Below are positions 8,787-20,395 of a stretch of 64,000 nt of DNA, in pieces (within the stretch, counting starts at the first letter, position 1; each line of letters starts with the position of its first letter). Made by a program: the position numbers and the translations under genes. The DNA comes from Nemertoderma westbladi (taxonomy: Eukaryota; Xenacoelomorpha; Nemertodermatida; Nemertodermatidae). Where the stretch lies: the NCBI GenBank assembly GCA_032718475.1, contig JAUCBJ010007484.1, forward strand, positions 1 to 64,000. The letters run 5' to 3'. The notes beneath the pieces were generated by a model, which worked only from the letters and a program-made list of their open reading frames with translations, was not told where the DNA came from and did no database searches.

Positions 8787-11039
8787 GTGGAAAATTTCTA
8801 CCACAATCTACAAGCAGCTACTGATGGAGTGGATCAGCATGCATTCTTAACATTCCTGGGAGACTTTAATGCAAGTCTGCATCAATCACCTACATCGCCC
8901 TGGGTCTATAGCAATAGTGTTAACCGAAATTACGTCCATCTTCAGGATTTTATCTCTGGAAATGGATTGTTTTCGGCTGGAACCCAGTTTAAGAAGCAAA
9001 CTGGAAGGCTATGGACTCATAGTGGACCCAGTGGTCACAAGTCCCAGATAGACCATATTATGTTTCGTAGGAAGTACAGGAGCTCTATACAAGACTGTAA
9101 TGCATTTACACTACGACCCTTCTCCAGTGATCACCACCTTATTGTGGCCAAGGTAAGACTTAGTCTGCGTGCTAGCAGAACAACGAAATCTGCCATGCCG
9201 CGGCATGACTGGTCCTCTCTGTTGCAACAGCCAAGTGTGAGATCCAGGTTCACACTACAGCTGAGCAACATGTATGAGGTTCTTGCCTCTGAGGCGGCAG
9301 ATCACTGTGAGGGCTATATTGCCTTCATAGAAGCAGTTAAGTTAGCAGCTGCAGAAACAGTTCCTGTATACCCTCGAAGCAGGAAACGGGCCCCCTGGAC
9401 TGACAACAAAATCCAGAAGAGCCGAAATGATGACAGGGTATTGACTGATAACTTTATAGAAGTAAAAGTGTCTGAGTCTGTACTCCCAGATATTCCCATT
9501 GGCGATATCTCCTTTGCAGAAGTGAAGGCTGCTGCAAAGATCATTAAGACCAATCGTGCCAGTGGAGTATATAATGTTCCCCCTGAGGTCTTTAAAATAC
9601 CGGAGTGTTTAAAGCTCATCTATCCCATTATAGTAGACATGTACCGAACAACAAGAGTCCCACAAGAAATGAAAACAAATAAGTTGGTGCCAGTTCCCAA
9701 GAAGGGCAACCTAACACTCTATGGTTCTTTTCGGGGAATCTCATTGATCTCGATTGCTGCAAAGCTATACAATACGATTCTATTAAATCGCATCCGGGAT
9801 CATATTGAGAGACTGCTCCGTGGAAATCAGAATGGGTTCCGTAAATGTCGTGGGACCATGGAGCCCATTTTGGCACTTAAAAGGATAATTGAAGAGTTAT
9901 CAAAAAAGAAAGACAGGCATCTGGCTGTTATCTTTGTTGACTTCTTCAAGGCCTCCCGCTCACGTATGTTCAGCATACTTTCATTATATGGTACTCCTGA
10001 TGAAATTATTGCAGCAATCAGATCAGTATACGATGGTTCGAGAACATTTGTGTCTACTGTTGATGGTGACACAGAACCATTTGAAGTGTTATGGGGCGTC
10101 CTCCAGGGAGACATACTAGCACCATTCTGGTTCATAATTGTGGTTGACTATGTTCTACGCATGTCCTTAGATGATCATAATGATGATGGGGTAATGTTAA
10201 CTCCACCTACTGGCTCCAGAAGTCGAGGAAATCCTGCCAAGTACCTAACTGATCTAGACTTTGCTGATGACTTAGGAGTACTCTAAGAATCACTAGAGGG
10301 AGTCCAACGGCTCCTCATCTCATTAGAACATGCTGCTTCTAGTGTTGGTCTTTTTATTAACTCCAGAAAGACCAAAATTTTGACAGTTAACTTTGAAAGT
10401 TCTCAGCAAGTCTCTGATCGGATGAGCATAAGCTCAAAGGATGGTATGCTTGAGCATGTGGACGACTTCTGTTACCTGGGATCATGGATCCGGAAGTTAG
10501 GTGAGGACATTCGAATAGGTAAGGGAATGGCATGGGCAGCCTTGAATAGGCTTTCCAGGATTTGGAAGTCACCGAGAATTAATAGGAAACTTAAGGTCCG
10601 ATTATTTTGAGCAGCAGTAGTTCCAGTACTCCTCTACGGGAGTCCATGCTGGGCTCTAACTGCTGAGGACACCAATTCTCTGGATGGCACATTCACAAGA
10701 ATGCTACGCCGGGCTCATTGTGTCAAGTACAATGCACACATCTCCAACCAGACACTATATAACATTGGAGGTGTCTCATTGATTCCCACAAGCTTGACAC
10801 TAGAACAAAATCGCCTCCGCTTTGCAGGACATTGCTTTTGCCGTGAGGACCAGCCAGTGCATAATCTTGTACTTTGGCAGCCTCATGGAGTGAATAAGCA
10901 TGGTGGACAGCCCATGACTTTCTTGAGACGCATCTTAAAGGACACTGGCCTTGAAGATGCGGATGATCTAGCAAATGTCATGGGTGATAGGGCGTTGTGG
11001 CGGCGCAATTTTGTCGACAAGCCGGCACAGCATTCTTAA
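8787..11039 (+). pseudogene. Endonuclease-reverse transcriptase of RTE-like element, two in-frame stops
   Basis: A single frame runs from about 8787 to the terminal TAA at 11037-11039, interrupted by TAA at 10284-10286 and TGA at 10608-10610. The first segment (499 codons, counted from 8787, not a native start) has endonuclease motifs GDFN (25-28), QIDHIMF (87-93) and SDHH (114-117), then reverse transcriptase blocks SFRGISLIS, NQNGFRKCRG, FVDFF, GVLQGDILAPF and FADD (492-495). The stop falls only four codons after FADD. After the stops, the C-terminal region matches copy 1. The linker between endonuclease and RT is short for the family, and residues after the FVDFF block appear lost, so internal deletions are likely. 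It is dead. Confidence 0.9.
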
Positions 11040-11076
11040 AAATGCAGCTGCAATGCAGCATGCCGATACTAGTAGT

Positions 11077-11360
11077 CAGCCCAGTAGAGCCCGATAAGCA
11101 CCAGTAGCCTATTCATTATCTATTTGATAAAGATTGGGTTGGTTTTAGCCCCGTGGGGGTTTGGGGGGCAGTCCCCAACCTAAGAAGCGGGGGTTTGGGG
11201 GCTGCAGCCCCTAATTAAAAGAAAAACAAACAAAATTTGACTAAAAAAATGTTTCTTTTATAATTTTGAAAAAATTTGACTAGATACAACTTGTCCTGTA
11301 ACCATCTTTAACTTTTGTTTATTGCTTTGGTGCACCCAGATTAATTTTAACACTTTAACT
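11077..11360. other. Spacer with two palindromic GGGG...CCCC units
   Basis: Non-coding. Two similar units lie at about 11152-11180 and 11188-11213, each GGGGGTTTGGGG followed by a CCCC stretch. The second contains the perfect palindrome GGGGCTGCAGCCCC (11198-11211). The rest is AT-rich with no recognised feature. Confidence 0.65.
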
Positions 11361-11640
11361 GGGGGGGAAGTGTCCGTGGGGGAAGTGTCCGGGGGAAGTG
11401 TCCTACTTGGGCGGGGGGAAGTGTCCGGGGGGAATTGTCCGGGGGGAAGTGTCCGGGGTGAATTGTCCGGGGGGAAGTGTCCTACTTGGGCGGGTGGAAA
11501 GTGTCCGGGGCGGAACTGTCCGGGGGGAAGTGTCCTACTTGGGCGGGGGGGAAGTGTCCGCGGGGAAACTGTCCGGGGGGGAGTGTCCTACTTGGGCGGG
11601 GGGGGGGGGAAGTGTCCGGGGGGGGGGGGAAGTTTCCTAG
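11361..11640 (+). repeat. G-run minisatellite
   Basis: Irregular tandem repetition of a 14-16 nt unit (a run of 4-10 G followed by AAGTGTCC or AATTGTCC), with a longer variant inserting TACTTGGGC about every 60-80 bp. The plus strand holds well over a dozen G-tracts of four or more, so multiple G-quadruplexes could form. The frames that cross it (glycine/cysteine-rich) are repeat artefacts. Confidence 0.9.
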
Positions 11641-12188
11641 ATCCCCCAGCCCAGTCTGCCGTTGTTGCTTATGAATGAGTTTCTGTAGTATGTTCAGATG
11701 CTTTCACTCTGTGTCCAGGAAGACGGGAGTTGAGTTGGAGTTGAGTGATTGACAAGTTGTAGGAAGTTGTTTGAAGCTGTCTGAGTTTGTTAAAAGCTGT
11801 CTGAATTTGTTTGAAGTTGTTGGACTGTTGGAGTTTGTCTGTAAGTGTTTGAAACTGTTGGATCCGATCAGTTCAGATCGGATCCGATTGCACTCTGTTG
11901 GTGCTCACCAACAAGGTGCCATCGGATCCGACTGTAGAACGTAAATGCAATTCTCGATATTACAGCGGATAGACATAGACACATTAGTTTAGTGCGGTGT
12001 GTATTAGTTACTGTAGGGCGGCTGGGTAACTAATTAGGTGGACCCACTACTGGGACTACGTCAGGAGGCTGAATAGAGTTCACCCAACCGTGGCGAACGC
12101 GATACATAACGGTTACGCTTCAATAGGTTTCCTATGGCCTTGGGTACTAATTCTGTACAAAATATAATATGTATTATCTGTTGTGATG
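11641..12188. other. Spacer with degenerate TTGAAGTTG-type repeats and inverted repeats
   Basis: At 11745-11860 a loose ~20-22 bp repeat (variants of GAAGTTGTTTGAAGCTGTC) is visible. At 11860-11885 GGATCCGATC and GATCGGATCC form an inverted repeat around a 6-nt loop, and ATCGGATCCGA recurs at about 11931. At 11897-11912 GTTGGTG and CACCAAC flank a 2-nt loop. No gene is supported. Confidence 0.6.
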
Positions 12189-15100
12189 CTGCCACTACTG
12201 TAGTATTAGGCACAATTCGACCCATTTTTTTCTGCCATTACTGTAGTATTAGGCACAATTCGACCTATTTTCTTCTGCCACAACTCTGACCTATTTTCTT
12301 ATGCCACTACGGTAGTATTAGGCACAATTCGACCTATTTTCTTCTGCCACTACTCTGACCTATTTTCTTCTGCCACTACGGTAGTATTAGGCACAATTCG
12401 ACCTATTTTCTTCTGCCACTACTCTGACCTATTTTCTTCTGCCACTACGGTTGTATTAGGCACAATTCGACCTATTTTCTTCTGCCACAACTCTGACCTA
12501 TTTTCTTCTGCCACTACGGTAGTATTAGGCACAATTCGACCTATTTTCTTCTGCCACAACTCTGACCTATTTTCTTCTGCCACTACGGTAGTATTAGGCA
12601 CAATTCGACCTATTTTCTTCTGCCACAACTCTGACCTATTTTCTTCTGCCACTACGGTAGTATTAGGCACAATTCGACCTATTTTCTTCTGCCACTACTC
12701 TGACCTATTTTCTTCTGCCACTACGATAGTATTAGGCACAATTCGACCTATTTTCTTCTGCCACTACTCTGACCTATTTTCTTCTGCCACTACGGTAGTA
12801 TTAGGCACAATTCGACCTATTTTCTTCTGCCACTACGGTAGTATTAGGCACAATTCGACCTATTTTCTTCTGCCACTACTCTGACCTATTTTCTTCTGCC
12901 ACTACGATAGTATTAGGCACAATTCGACCTATTTTCTTCTGCCACTACTCTGACCTATTTTCTTCTGCCACTACGATAGTATTAGGCACAATTCGACCTA
13001 TTTTCTTCTGCCACTACTCTGACCTATTTTCTTCTGCCACTACTGTAGTATTAGGCACAATTCGACCCATTTTATTCTGCCACTACTGTAGTATTAGGCA
13101 CAATTCGACCTATTTTCTTCTGCCACAACTCTGACCTATTTTCTTCTGCCACTACGTTAGTATTAGGCACAATTCGACCTATTTTCTTCTGCCACTACTC
13201 TGACCTATTTTCTTCTGCCACTACGGTAGTATTAGGCACAATTCGACCCATTTTATTCTGCCACTACGGTATAGTATTAGGCACAATTCGACCCATTTTA
13301 TTCTGCCACTACGGTAGTATTAGGCACAATTCGACCTATTTTCTTCTGCCACTACTCTGACCTATTTTCTTCTGCCACTACTGTAGTATTAGGCACAATT
13401 CGACCCATTTTATTCTGCCACTACTGTAGTATTAGGCACAATTCGACCTATTTTCTTCTGCCACAACTCTGACCTATTTTCTTCTGCCACTACGGTAGTA
13501 TTAGGCACAATTCGACCTATTTTCTTCTGCCACTACGGTATAGTATTAGGCACAATTCGACCCATTTTATTCTGCCACTACGGTAGTATTAGGCACAATT
13601 CGACCTATTTTCTTCTGCCACTACTCTGACCTATTTTCTTCTGCCACTACGGTAGTATTAGGCACAATTCGACCCATTTTATTCTGCCACTACGGTATAG
13701 TATTAGGCACAATTCGACCCATTTTATTCTGCCACTACGGTAGTATTAGGCACAATTCGACCTATTTTCTTCTGCCACTACTCTGACCTATTTTCTTCTG
13801 CCACTACTGTAGTATTAGGCACAATTCGACCCATTTTATTCTGCCACTACTGTAGTATTAGGCACAATTCGACCTATTTTCTTCTGCCACAACTCTGACC
13901 TATTTTCTTCTGCCACTACGGTAGTATTAGGCACAATTCGACCTATTTTCTTCTGCCACTACGGTAGTATTAGGCACAATTCGACCTATTTTCTTCTGCC
14001 ACTACGGTATAGTATTAGGCACAATTCGACCCATTTTATTCTGCCACTACGGTAGTATTAGGCACAATTCGACCTATTTTCTTCTGCCACTACTCTGACC
14101 TATTTTCTTCTGCCACTACTGTAGTATTAGGCACAATTCGACCCATTTTATTCTGCCACTACGGTATAGTATTAGGCACAATTCGACCCATTTTATTCTG
14201 CCACTACGGTAGTATTAGGCACAATTCGACCTATTTTCTTCTGCCACTACTCTGACCTATTTTCTTCTGCCACTACTGTATTATTAGGCACAATTCGACC
14301 CATTTTATTCTGCCACTACTGTAGTATTAGGCACAATTCGACCTATTTTCTTCTGCCACAACTCTGACCTATTTTCTTCTGCCACTACGGTAGTATTAGG
14401 CACAATTCGACCTATTTTCTTCTGCCACTACGGTAGTATTAGGCACAATTCGACCTATTTTCTTCTGCCACTACTCTGACCTATTTTCTTCTGCCACTAC
14501 TGTAGTATTAGGCACAATTCGACCCATTTTATTCTGCCACTACTGTAGTATTAGGCACAATTCGACCTATTTTCTTCTGCCACAACTCTGACCTATTTTC
14601 TTCTGCCACTACGGTAGTATTAGGCACAATTCGACCCATTTTCTTCTGCCACTACTGTAGTATTAGGCACAATTCGACCTATTTTCTTCTGCCACTACTC
14701 TGACCTATTTTCTTCTGCCACTACTGTATAGTATTAGGCACAATTCGACCCATTTTATTCAGCCACTACTGTAGTATTAGGCACAATTCGACCTATTTTC
14801 TTCCGCCACTACTCTGACCTATTTTCTTCTGCCACTACGGTAGTATTAGGCACAATTTGACCTATTTTCTTCTGCCACAACTCGACCCATTTTATTCTGC
14901 CACTACTGTAGTATTAGGCACAATTCGACCCATTTTCTTCTGCCACAACTCGACCCATTTTCTTCTGCCACTACTGTAGTATTAGGCACAATTCGGCCCA
15001 TTTTCTTCTGCCACAACTCGACCCATTTTCTTCTGCCACTACTGTATAGTATTAGGCACAATTCGACCTATTTTCTTCTGCCACTACTGTAGTATTAGGC

Positions 15101-18100
15101 ACAATTCGGCCCATTTTCTTCTGCCACAACTCGACCCATTTTCTTCTGCCACTACTGTAGTATTAGGCACAACTCGACCCATTTTCTTCTGCCACAATTC
15201 GACCCATTTTCTTCTGCCACAACTCGACCCATTTGCTTCTGCCACTACTGTAGTATTAGGCACAATTCGGCCCATTTTCTTCTGCCACAACTCGACCCAT
15301 TTTCTTCTGCCACTACTGTATAGTATTAGGCACAATTCGACCTATTTTCTTCTGCCACTACTGTAGTATTAGGCACAATTCGACCTATTTTCTTCCGCCA
15401 CTACTCTGACCTATTTTCTTCTGCCACTACGGTAGTATTAGGCACAATTCGACCCATTTTCTTCTGCCACAACTCGACCCATTTTCTTCTGCCACTACTG
15501 TAGTATTAGGCACAACTCGACCCATTTTCTTCTGCCACTACTGTAGTATTAGGCACAACTCGACCCATTTTCTTCTGCCACTACTGTATAGTATTAGGCA
15601 CAATTCGACCCATTTTATTCTGCCACAACTCGACCCATTTTCTTCTGCCACTACTGTAGTATTAGGCACAATTCGACCTATTTTATTCTGCCACTACTGT
15701 AGTATTAGGCACAATGCGGCCCATTTTCTTCTGCCACAACTCGACCCATTTTCTTCTGCCACAACTCTGACCTATTTTCTTCTGCCACTACTGTAGTATT
15801 AGGCACAATTCGACCTATTTTATTCTGCCACTACTGTAGTATTAGGCACAATGCGGCCCATTTTCTTCTGCCACAACTCGACCCATTTTCTTCTGCCACA
15901 ACTCTGACCTATTTTCTTCTGCCACTACTGTAGTATTAGGCACAATGCGGCCCATTTTCTTCTGCCACAACTCGACCCATTTTCTTCTGCCACAACTCTG
16001 ACCTATTTTCTTCTGCCACTACGGTATAGTATTAGGCACAATTCGACCTATTTTCTTCTGCCACTACGGTAGTATTAGGCACAATTCGACCCATTTTCTT
16101 CTGCCACAACTCGACCCATTTTCTTCTGCCACTACTGTAGTATTAGGCACAATTCGACCTATTTTATTCTGCCACTACTGTAGTATTAGGCACAATGCGG
16201 CCCATTTTCTTCTGCCACAACTCGACCCATTTTCTTCTGCCACAACTCTGACCTATTTTCTTCTGCCACTACTGTAGTATTAGGCACAATTCGACCCATT
16301 TTCTTCTGCCACTACTGTATAGTATTAGGCACAATTCGACCCATTTTATTCTGCCACTACTGTAGTATTAGGCACAATTCGACCCATTTTCTTCTGCCAC
16401 AACTCGACCCATTTTCTTCTGCCACTACTGTAGTATTAGGCACAATTCGACCCATTTTCTTCTGCCACAACTGTAGTATTAGGCACAATTCGACCCATTT
16501 TCTTCTGCCACAACTCGACCCATTAACTTCTGCCACAACTCGATCTATTTTCTTCTGCCACTACTGTAGTATTAGGCACAATTCGACCCATTTTCTTCTG
16601 CCACAACTCGACCCATTTTCTTCTGCCACTACTGTAGTATTAGGCACAATTCGACCTATTTTCTTCTGCCACAACTCAACCCATTTTCTTCTGCCACTAC
16701 TGTAGTATTAGGCACAATTCGACCCATTTTCTTCTGCCACAACTCGAACCATTTTCTTCTGCCACTACGGTAGTATTAGGCACAATTCGAAACAATTTCT
16801 TCTGCCACAACTCGACCCATTTTTTTCTGCCACTACTGTAGTATTAGGCACAATTCGACCCATTTTCTTTTGCCACAACTCAACCCATTTTCTTCTGCCA
16901 CTACTGTATAGTATTAGGCACAATTCGACCCATTTTATTCTGCCACTACTGTAGTATTAGGCACAATTCGACCTATTTTCTTCTGCCACAACTCTGACCT
17001 ATTTTCTTCTGCCACTACGGTAGTATTAGGCACAATTCGACCTATTTTCTTCTGCCACTACTGTATAGTATTAGGCACAATTCGACCCATTTTATTCTGC
17101 CACTACTGTAGTATTAGGCACAATTCGACCCATTTTCTTCTGCCACTACTCGACCTATTTTCTTCTGCCACTACTGTAGTATTAGGCACAATTCGACCCA
17201 TTTTCTTCTGCCACAACTCGACCCATTTTCTTCTGCCACTACTGTAGTATTAGGCACAATTCGACCCATTTTATTCAGCCACTACTGTAGTATTAGGCAC
17301 AATTCGACCTATTTTCTTCCGCCACTACTCTGACCTATTTTCTTCTGCCACTACGGTAGTATTAGGCACAATTCGACCCATTTTCTTCTGCCACAACTCG
17401 ACCCAGTTTCTTCTGCCACTACTGTAGTATTAGGCACAATTCGACCCATTTTCTTCTGCCACAACTCGACCCATTTTCTTCTGCCACTACTGTAGTATTA
17501 GGCACAACTCGACCCATTTTCTTCTGCCACTACTGTAGTATTAGGCACAATTCGACCTATTTTCTTCTGCCACTACTGTAGTATTAGGCACAATTCGACC
17601 CATTTTCTTCTGCCACTACTCGACCCATTTTCTTCTGCCACTACGGTAGTATTAGGCACAATTCGACCCATTTTCTTCTGCCACAACTCGACCCATTTTC
17701 TTCTGCCACTACTGTAGTATTAGGCACAATTCGACCCATTTTCTTCTGCCACTACTGTAGTATTAGGCACAACTCGACCCATTTTCTTCTGCCACTACTG
17801 TAGTATTAGGCACAATTCGACCCATTTTCTTCTGCCACTACTGTAGTATTAGGCACAATTCGACCCATTTTCTTCTGCCACAACTCGAACCATTTTCTTC
17901 TGCCACTACGGTAGTATTAGGCACAATTCGACCCATTTTCTTCTGCCACAACTCGACCCATTTTCTTCTGCCACTACTGTAGTATTAGGCACAATTCGAC
18001 CCATTTTCTTCTGCCACAACTCGAACCATTTTCTTCTGCCACTACTGTAGTATTAGGCACAATTCGACCCATTTTCTTCTGCCACAACTCGACCCATTTT

Positions 18101-18260
18101 CTTCTGCCACAACTCGACCCATTTTCTTCTGCCACAATTCGACCCATTTTCTTCTGCCACAACTCGACCCATTTGCTTCTGCCACTACTGTAGTATTAGG
18201 CACAATTCGGCCCATTTTCTTCTGCCACTACTGTATAGTATTAGGCACAATTCGACCCAT
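12189..18260. repeat. Satellite A: 43-bp and 25/26-bp composite tandem array
   Basis: About 6.1 kb of two interleaved modules. The 43-bp module reads CTACTGTAGTATTAGGCACA then ATTCGACCCATTTTCTTC then TGCCA. The short module (25 or 26 bp) has CAACT or CTACTCT before the same CGACCCATTTTCTTCTGCCA tail. The left part mostly uses the 26-bp TCTGACCTATTTTC form; the right part, from about 14870, mostly uses the 25-bp TCGACCCATTTTC form with mixing. A GGTATAG or TGTATAG variant of the long module recurs. Both edges are sharp. Where 43+26 (69 bp) units repeat, minus-strand frames stay open by arithmetic alone; they are not genes. Confidence 0.97.
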
Positions 18261-18411
18261 CAAAAATCAAAAATATTGTGGAAAGATTTGTGAAAATAAA
18301 CCTGAACAATATTAATTTTCCTTTTCATGTTTACTGTTTGTTGTTTTCATGTAACATTATATTGACGGCTATATAAAAATCTGTTTGCAGCTTCAATAAA
18401 TTTAATATACT
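18261..18411. other. Short AT-rich spacer
   Basis: Unique-looking AT-rich sequence between two tandem arrays; nothing recognised in it. Confidence 0.6.
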
Positions 18412-19340
18412 GCAGAGACCTGGAACACCAAGGCCACCAAAGCCGCAGAGACCTGGAACACCAAGGCCACCAAAGCCGCAGAGACCTGGAACACCAAGGC
18501 CACCAAAGCCGCAGAGACCTGGAACACCAAGGCCACCAAAGCCGCAGAGACCTGGAACACCAAGGCCACCAAAGCCGCAGAGACCTGGAACACCAAGGCC
18601 ACCAAAGCCGCAGAGACCTGGAACACCAAGGCCACCAAAGCCGCAGAGACCTGGAACACCAAGGCCACCAAAGCCGCAGAGACCTGGAACACCAAGGCCA
18701 CCAAAGCCGCAGAGACCTGGAACACCAAGGCCACCAAAGCCGCAGAGACCTGGAACACCAAGGCCACCAAAGCCGCAGAGACCTGGAACACCAAGGCCAC
18801 CAAAGCCGCAGAGACCTGGAACACCAAGGCCACCAAAGCCGCAGAGACCTGGAACACCAAGGCCACCAAAGCCGCAGAGACCTGGAACACCAAGGCCACC
18901 AAAGCCGCAGAGACCTGGAACACCAAGGCCACCAAAGCCGCAGAGACCTGGAACACCAAGGCCACCAAAGCCGCAGAGACCTGGAACACCAAGGCCACCA
19001 AAGCCGCAGAGACCTGGAACACCAAGGCCACCAAAGCCGCAGAGACCTGGAACACCAAGGCCACCAAAGCCGCAGAGACCTGGAACACCAAGGCCACCAA
19101 AGCCGCAGAGACCTGGAACACCAAGGCCACCAAAGCCGCAGAGACCTGGAACACCAAGGCCACCAAAGCCGCAGAGACCTGGAACACCAAGGCCACCAAA
19201 GCCGCAGAGACCTGGAACACCAAGGCCACCAAAGCCGCAGAGACCTGGAACACCAAGGCCACCAAAGCCGCAGAGACCTGGAACACCGAGGCCACCAAAG
19301 CCGCAGAGACCTGGAACACCAAGGCCACCAAAGCCGCAGA
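18412..19340. repeat. 33-bp minisatellite, 28 near-identical copies
   Basis: The unit begins GCAGAGACCTGGAACACC and ends with AAGGCCACCAAAGCC. Units start at 18412 and every 33 bp to 19303, with a 5-nt partial at the right. The only substitution I saw is A to G at 19288, in unit 27. Because 33 is divisible by three and the unit has no stop codon in any frame, all six frames are open across the array (for example PQRPGTPRPPK on plus, FGGLGVPGLCG on minus). This explains the long frames without needing a gene, though a proline-rich or collagen-like origin cannot be excluded. The uniformity implies recent expansion or strong homogenisation. Confidence 0.97.
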
Positions 19341-20395
19341 TGTATTGTGTGATAATCCGAATAAGATTTAACTAAAATCTCGTTATAGTATAACGGGAGG
19401 GGCGGAGAGGGACCGAATTTAGGGGCCAATGAACCGTAAATAATCCCCAAAGCGTGTCTCAGTGTCAGAGAGATAGTTGTACCGTTATGGGATTTATATA
19501 AACTGTGTCACTCCAAGCAAATAGAATGAATATCCATACAATGGGGATGTTAGAGGCAGCACGGAAAGCAGATGGGCCCTCACGGGCACGCAGTCTCTAG
19601 TGGTGTCTAGTAGACTGGAAACAGGAAAGACACATTGATAACCTGCAACTCTCCAACTGGAACTAAGTGGATATATTAAGCCACCGACACACACAAGCCA
19701 GCAAATAGAGTCAATGACACAGCATGGAGGTTGCAAACGATATACCATCTACTCTAGCATAACCACAGCATACTCTACTTTAATGAGAGTGGGCCCTTTA
19801 TGGCCCAGTTCAATTACTTTCCTTTCGTTAAATACTTGGACCAGTTTCTTAGCATAAATAATTTACAATACAGCCGATTACAGAGTGTGCTTGATAATTC
19901 TTGCTTGAATATGTTACAGGTGTATCAGTTCATCCATTAGGCCTACTGAGATTCCTAGGTCCTGTTGCCATTAGTGACGCAATTCACTAATTGTACACAA
20001 ACTCTGTGGACCATTAGATCATATCTGATTCCTGGAGTGGTTGAGAATGAGGTCTGGTTTATCTATGGGAGGTGACTGGCGGACACACCAGACACCAATG
20101 TAATTTTGTTTATTTAAAAACCGACCCACTCAAACTATTAAATCGCTAAAAGGCCATAAATTTGCTTCAGTTGTCAGATTGGGGCCATAAAATGACTGAA
20201 GTTTGAGAGTAATTGGTTCTTAGGGATGTCATTGAGCTGATTTATTTATAACAAACATAATTAACTGGCTGATAAACTTTTCGTTTTTGCCTCTTAAAAA
20301 GAAGATAAACATCTCAGAATTGGCTAATGTATATACCCAAAGCTGTAAAAGGCCGCCAAAGTAACTCACACGAATATGAGCCTTCATAAAGAGTG
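19341..20395. other. Non-coding stretch with small inverted repeats
   Basis: No recognisable gene; an 84-codon minus-strand frame at 19494-19748 resembles nothing I know. CGTTATAGTATAACG at 19381-19395 is a palindrome with a 1-nt centre. At 20129-20207, nested arms CTCAAACT/AGTTTGAG and CTTCAGT/ACTGAAG, plus two copies of GGCCATAAA, hint at a small degenerate inverted-repeat element. Confidence 0.5.

Larger units (their letters stand above)
8545..11076 (+). mobile_element. RTE-like non-LTR retrotransposon, longer degenerate copy 2
   Basis: Same family and orientation as copy 1. It spans an eroded APE endonuclease, reverse transcriptase, C-terminal region, 3' UTR and a short (AGT)n tail ending near 11076. 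It is 5'-truncated, because the N-terminal endonuclease motifs are absent, and carries internal deletions, a frameshift and stops. The 3' third is highly similar to copy 1 with scattered substitutions, so both derive from closely related source elements. Confidence 0.88.

Noticed and set aside
9314-10974. Minus-strand and alternate-frame ORFs over the RTE-like copies
   Set aside because: Antisense or out-of-frame shadows of the reverse transcriptase region; none shows a domain.
12419-18162. Minus-strand frames reading VPNTTVVAEEN and WQKKMGRIV repeats in satellite A
   Set aside because: They are explained by stretches where 43+26 bp gives 69 bp, divisible by three. They stop wherever the 25-bp or 45-bp variants intervene.
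18347-19450. A 367-codon minus-strand frame of LRLWWPWCSRS repeats
   Set aside because: The 33-bp array is stop-free in all six frames, so length is not evidence. The flanking residues show no signal peptide or domain that I can recognise.
19494-19748. An 84-codon minus-strand frame as a small gene
   Set aside because: Composition is unremarkable, no homology is recognised, and it lies between tandem arrays. Support is too weak.
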